Below are positions 31,513-34,740 of a stretch of 34,740 bases of DNA, piece after piece. How positions within the stretch are numbered: the stretch's first letter is position 1; every line of letters begins with the position of its first letter. The stretch spans positions 1 through 34,740 of the forward strand of contig NZ_BSOY01000026.1 in assembly GCF_030160755.1 (NCBI RefSeq), read 5' to 3'. Origin of the DNA: Brevundimonas denitrificans. GTDB lineage: Bacteria; Pseudomonadota; Alphaproteobacteria; Caulobacterales; Caulobacteraceae. The notes below the pieces were generated by a model that made no database searches, was not told where the DNA came from, and worked only from the letters and a program-made list of their open reading frames with translations. The position numbers and the translations under genes were made by a program.

Positions 31513-32879
31513 GCCGCCTCGGTCAGCCGGTCCGGGTCGGCGGCGGCTCGCACATGAATCCGGCCGCTCTCATCCGCCACACGCCACGGCCTCCGCACGC
31601 CGCCCAGCTGTTCGGCCACGGCCAGTCCGGCCTGAAGACCGTCCTCATGGAAGCCCGAGCCGAACCAGGCCCCGGCGAACCAGACATTGCGGCGGCCCTG
31701 CAGCGACCAGAGCTCGGACTGGGCGGCCACGGCGGCGGCGTCGAACACCGGATGCTCATAGTCCCATTCGCCGATCACCAGCGCCGGATCGGGCGCCCGG
31801 GCCGGGTTCAGGCTGACGAACAGGGGCGGTCCGGGCAGGGACTGGAGCTCGTTCATCCAGTAGGTCACGCCGCCTTCGCCCGCGCGGTCGGAGTATCCCA
31901 TATGGGTCCAGGCGGCCCAGGCCTTGCGCCGCTTCGGCATCAGCGAGGTGTCGCGGTGCAGGATAACGTGGTTGGGCCGGTATCCGATGGCGCCCAGCAG
32001 GCGGCGGTCCTCGGCCGACGGCGCTTCCAGCAGCTTCAGGGCCTGATCGGAATGGGTCGCCAGCACCACGGCGTCGAACCGTTCCAGCCGCCCGTCGTCG
32101 AAGCGCAGCGCCGCGCCGTCCAGGCCGCGCAGCACGCCGGTGATTCCGGCGTTGGTGACGACCTTTCCGCCGAAAGCCTCAGTGAGCCGCGACACATAGG
32201 ACCGGCTGCCGCCATCCACCGTGCGCCAGGTCGGCCTCAGATCCACCTTGAGAAGGTTGTGGTTCATATAGAAGCGGACGAAGGAGGCCGCGGGATACTC
32301 GGCCATCTGTCCCATGGTGCAGGACCAGATGGCGGCGGCCTGGGGCAGCAGATGCGCCTCGCGGAACAGGGCGCCGTAACCGCCGCGCACCAGATAGGTT
32401 TCAAGCGTCTCGCCCGTCCGTTCCAGCTCCGCCAGATCGCGCGGGGCCTGTTTCTGGAAGCGCAGCAGGTCGCCGATCATGCGCCAGAATTTGGGGCTGG
32501 CGTAGTTGCGCTTCTGGGCGAACAGGGCGCCGAGGCCCTGGCTGCAATATTCGAAGGCGCCCTCGTCGATGGAGACGGCGAACGACATCATGGCCGGCTT
32601 GGTCGGCACGTTCAGATGCGCGAACAGGGCGGTCAGATTGGGATAGTTGGTCTCATTGTAGACGATGAAGCCGGTGTCGACGGCCACCGGCCCATGCGGC
32701 GACGGCGCATCGACGGTGCTGGAATGGCCGCCCAGCCGGTCGTCGGCCTCGAACAGGGTGACGTCATGCGCCTGCGACAGCAGCCAGGCGCAGGACAGGC
32801 CCGATATGCCGGAGCCGACCACGGCGATGCGCCGACCGGCGGGCGAGGCGGGCGTCTCCGCGACGAGATGAGGGGGCAT
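31509..32879 (-). CDS. FAD-dependent oxidoreductase, COG2907 amine-oxidase-like
   Basis: This 456-residue flavoprotein has an N-terminal dinucleotide motif GSGISG in IAVVGSGISGLSCAWLLSQ and the acidic end of the second strand in LFEADDRLGGHSSTV. It ends with the FAD-binding GRRNVWFAGAWFGSGFHEDGLQAGL typical of amine oxidases and desaturases. COG2907 proteins sit in clusters with DUF1365 and CFA-like methyltransferases, part of the singlet-oxygen response in Rhodobacter, where some members make furan fatty acids. I cannot tell which step this one would catalyse. GGAG five bases before the ATG supports the start. It is coupled to DUF1365 by GTGA and divergent from the CFA-like gene. Confidence 0.9.
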   Translation of the reverse strand: MPPHLVAETPASPAGRRIAVVGSGISGLSCAWLLSQAHDVTLFEADDRLGGHSSTVDAPSPHGPVAVDTGFIVYNETNYPNLTALFAHLNVPTKPAMMSFAVSIDEGAFEYCSQGLGALFAQKRNYASPKFWRMIGDLLRFQKQAPRDLAELERTGETLETYLVRGGYGALFREAHLLPQAAAIWSCTMGQMAEYPAASFVRFYMNHNLLKVDLRPTWRTVDGGSRSYVSRLTEAFGGKVVTNAGITGVLRGLDGAALRFDDGRLERFDAVVLATHSDQALKLLEAPSAEDRRLLGAIGYRPNHVILHRDTSLMPKRRKAWAAWTHMGYSDRAGEGGVTYWMNELQSLPGPPLFVSLNPARAPDPALVIGEWDYEHPVFDAAAVAAQSELWSLQGRRNVWFAGAWFGSGFHEDGLQAGLAVAEQLGGVRRPWRVADESGRIHVRAAADPDRLTEAA

Positions 32880-32995
32880 GCCGACTCCAACTGAGGTTGA
32901 GGTGAGCTACGGCGGAAACAGCGCCGCGGATGCCGTTCATCCGGATGCCAAGTTGAGGCGTAGCTGTGGGACAGTCACGCCTGTCAGGAGCGCCC

Positions 32996-34027
32996 ATGTC
33001 TCTCGCGAACGTCGCCATACGCCGGCTGCAGGATGCGCCATTCCCGGACTTCATCGCCCGCCCGGCGATCGACAGTCTGGTCAGCGAGGCGCGCAGGCGG
33101 CTGGACCGCGAGGCGCCGCATGACGAGGCCGACTTCGCGCGAGACATGGCCCGGCGCGCGATCGCCGAGCATACGGCGGCGGCCAACGCCCAGCACTATG
33201 AGCTTCCGCCCGAGTTCTTCGAGATCTGCCTGGGCAAGCGGCTGAAATATTCCTGCTGCCTCTATCCGGCCGCTGACACGACGCTGGATCAGGCCGAGGA
33301 GGCGGCGCTGGCGGAGACCTGCGCCCATGCGGCCCTGATGGACGGGCAGCGGGTGCTGGAGCTCGGCTGCGGCTGGGGGTCGCTGAGCCTGTGGATGGCC
33401 GAGCGCTATCCGAATTCGGCCATCACCGCCGTGTCCAACAGCCATGGCCAGCGCCGACACATCGAGGCCCAGGCGACGGCGCGCGGCCTGACCAATCTGA
33501 CCGTCATCACCTGCGATATGAACGACTTCAGTCCCGCCGACGGCGGCGGTTTCGATCGCATCGTCTCCGTCGAGATGTTCGAGCATATGGCCAACTGGCG
33601 CGCCCTGCTGACGCGAGCCCATGGCTGGCTGAAGCCGGACGGGCGGATGTTCATCCACATCTTCACCCATCGCGACGCGCCCTACCGGTTCGATCACACC
33701 GACAGCGGGGACTTCATCGCCCAGCATTTCTTCACGGGCGGGGTCATGCCCAGCCGCGGCCTGATGCGACAGTTCCCGGACCTGTTCCGGGTCGAGCGGG
33801 AATGGACCTGGAACGGGATCAACTATCAGCGGACCGCCGATCACTGGCTGGCCAATATGGACGCCAACGGCGACCGGGTGATGGAGCTGATGCGCGAGAC
33901 CTACGGCGCCGACGCGGCCCTGTGGCGGCGGCGCTGGCGACGGTTCTATCTGGCCACGGCGGGGCTGTTCGGCAACGATGGCGGCAACACCTGGGCGGTC
34001 ACCCACTATCTGCTGAAGCCGGCGTAA
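32996..34027 (+). CDS. Cyclopropane-fatty-acid-synthase-like SAM methyltransferase
   Basis: This 343-residue protein contains the SAM-binding motif I LELGCGWG at 121-128 and the family landmarks KYSCCLYPAADTTLDQAEEAAL (about 84-105) and SVEMFEHMANW (191-201). It belongs to the CFA synthase group (COG2230), which transfers a methylene or methyl group from SAM to the double bond of membrane fatty acids. Many relatives in this gene context are methylases rather than true cyclopropane synthases. AGGAG lies upstream of the ATG at 32996, preferred over the start at 32966. The divergent partner genes COG2907 and DUF1365 and the following DUF2177 gene suggest a shared lipid pathway. Confidence 0.9.
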   Translation: MSLANVAIRRLQDAPFPDFIARPAIDSLVSEARRRLDREAPHDEADFARDMARRAIAEHTAAANAQHYELPPEFFEICLGKRLKYSCCLYPAADTTLDQAEEAALAETCAHAALMDGQRVLELGCGWGSLSLWMAERYPNSAITAVSNSHGQRRHIEAQATARGLTNLTVITCDMNDFSPADGGGFDRIVSVEMFEHMANWRALLTRAHGWLKPDGRMFIHIFTHRDAPYRFDHTDSGDFIAQHFFTGGVMPSRGLMRQFPDLFRVEREWTWNGINYQRTADHWLANMDANGDRVMELMRETYGADAALWRRRWRRFYLATAGLFGNDGGNTWAVTHYLLKPA

Positions 34028-34039
34028 GGGCCTGAAGAC

Positions 34040-34453
34040 ATGATCAAATACATCGTAGCCTATCTCGGCGCCGGCCTGACCTTCGCGGCCAGCGACGCCG
34101 TCTGGCTGACCACCATGGCTGACCGGCTGTACAAGCCCGTTCTCGGGCCGATCCTGGCCGACAAGCCCGACATGAAGGCGGCGGTCGCCTTCTATCTCAT
34201 CTCCATCTTCGGGACGGTCTTCCTCGCGATCGAGCCGGCCCTGCGCGAGGGGGCCTGGCAGAGGGCGGCGATCAACGGGGCGGTGCTGGGGTTCGTGGCC
34301 TACGCCACCTATGACCTGACCAACCAGGCGACGCTGAACGTCTGGTCGGTGAAGCTGACCCTGATCGATCTCTGCTGGGGCACGGCCCTGACGACGACCT
34401 CGGCCCTGGGCGGTTATTTCGCCGCGCGATGGGCGGAAGGGAAGTTCGGCTAA
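34040..34453 (+). CDS. DUF2177 family membrane protein
   Basis: This 137-residue protein has four predicted transmembrane helices (about 4-22, 48-66, 76-96 and 108-130). The sequence GAVLGFVAYATYDLTNQATLNVWSVKLTLIDLCWG is the hallmark of DUF2177 (COG4852). The family has no known activity but is a regular member of the COG2907-DUF1365-CFA cluster. The start is 12 bp after the end of the CFA-like gene, so the two are co-transcribed. I infer a membrane role in the same lipid modification process. Confidence 0.9.
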   Translation: MIKYIVAYLGAGLTFAASDAVWLTTMADRLYKPVLGPILADKPDMKAAVAFYLISIFGTVFLAIEPALREGAWQRAAINGAVLGFVAYATYDLTNQATLNVWSVKLTLIDLCWGTALTTTSALGGYFAARWAEGKFG

Positions 34454-34555
34454 GACCCTCGCGATTAACCTTTTTCTTCCCGCGACACGGGCGCGAGGTG
34501 GCCAGATCGCAGCGATAGGGTAAAAGGTGCGACTGGACGGTGTTCAGTCGGGGAA

Positions 34556-34740
34556 ATGGCTTTGCGTGCTGGGGTCAACGCTTTGACGGCGATCTTCGTG
34601 GTCGGCGTTCTGGCCGGTCTGGCGTTGACGCCGGACGGACGGGCGTGGCTGCGCCATCCGACCGTCATGCTGGGCGACAAGGCCGCGGCCTCCGCGCCGC
34701 CGGCGCCCGCGCCGGTCGGCCACACGTCTGAACTCCAGTC
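34556..34740 (+). CDS. Truncated exported or membrane-anchored protein
   Basis: The frame begins at ATG 34556, preceded by GGGGAA, and stays open to the right edge (61 codons visible). It encodes an N-terminal hydrophobic segment (ALTAIFVVGVLAGLALT, about 9-25), then a short conserved-looking linker (PDGRAWLRHPTVMLGD) and an Ala/Pro-rich stretch. This is the pattern of a signal or anchor followed by a periplasmic domain. No family can be assigned from the visible part. A competing frame from 34540 is Gly/Arg-rich and looks like a shadow. Confidence 0.6.
   Translation, partial: MALRAGVNALTAIFVVGVLAGLALTPDGRAWLRHPTVMLGDKAAASAPPAPAPVGHTSELQ

Noticed and set aside
32895..32960. Short direct repeats (GTTGAGG twice, GGATGCC twice) between the flavoprotein and CFA-like genes
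   Set aside because: Seven-base repeats in a GC-rich gap occur by chance; they do not match the RpoE-type promoter expected for singlet-oxygen regulons (TGATCC-N-TAAGA).
34457..34498. Inverted repeat CCTCGCG / CGCGAGG after the DUF2177 gene
   Set aside because: The loop is 28 bases long and no U tract follows, so it does not make a convincing terminator.

Overview
This is a GC-rich chromosomal segment from an alphaproteobacterium of the order Caulobacterales. It is probably Brevundimonas or a close Caulobacteraceae relative. Support comes from the SciP-type DUF1153 regulator beside the hook operon flgE-flgD-fliK, with flgK-flgL divergent from it, which is the classical Caulobacter hook-cluster layout. 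Other support is a LexA-type box of the alphaproteobacterial form GAAC-N7-GAAC. I see no rRNA, tRNA, CRISPR array, insertion sequence or prophage. Genes are tightly packed with many TGATG, GTGA or TAATG stop/start overlaps.

Left part (1-12.9 kb): a truncated unknown gene and a cysteine-cluster (YkgJ-type) protein come first. An ABC-2 exporter pair is divergent from a DUF2975 membrane protein and a small Cro/C1-type regulator, with repeated AT-rich motifs between them. Next are a secreted M1 metallopeptidase with a DUF6702 partner, a secreted alpha/beta hydrolase, and a minus-strand HxlR regulator - GST - thiolase group facing a thioesterase. A hemerythrin-like protein and mnmA follow.

Flagellar part (12.9-20.5 kb): sciP, flgE, flgD and fliK lie on the minus strand; flgK and flgL lie on the plus strand. 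The 409-bp gap between fliK and flgK carries two oppositely oriented sigma-54 (-24/-12) motifs, both TGGCCCG-N4-TTGC. This fits coordinated late-class flagellar expression.

DNA-repair part (20.5-23.3 kb): a two-gene unit encodes a radical SAM protein with a helix-hairpin-helix and a DUF4130-UdgX fusion. UdgX-type proteins covalently trap uracil in DNA. A perfect LexA-type box ends two bases before the first start codon, so the unit is probably damage-inducible. It is the best candidate here for a poorly described system.

Right part (23.3-34.7 kb): an MCE/Mla-type lipid transport operon (STAS-permease, ATPase, MCE protein, lipoprotein) is followed by a helical orphan. Next is a predicted Tat-exported lipoprotein that looks like a circularly permuted D-amino-acid oxidase, then a two-subunit CoA-transferase. 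A membrane-lipid modification cluster follows: a COG2907 flavoprotein and DUF1365 protein, divergent from a CFA-synthase-like methyltransferase and DUF2177 protein. The DUF1365 reading frame contains an inverted pair of REP-like palindromes in its N-terminal region. A truncated exported or membrane-anchored protein runs off the right edge.
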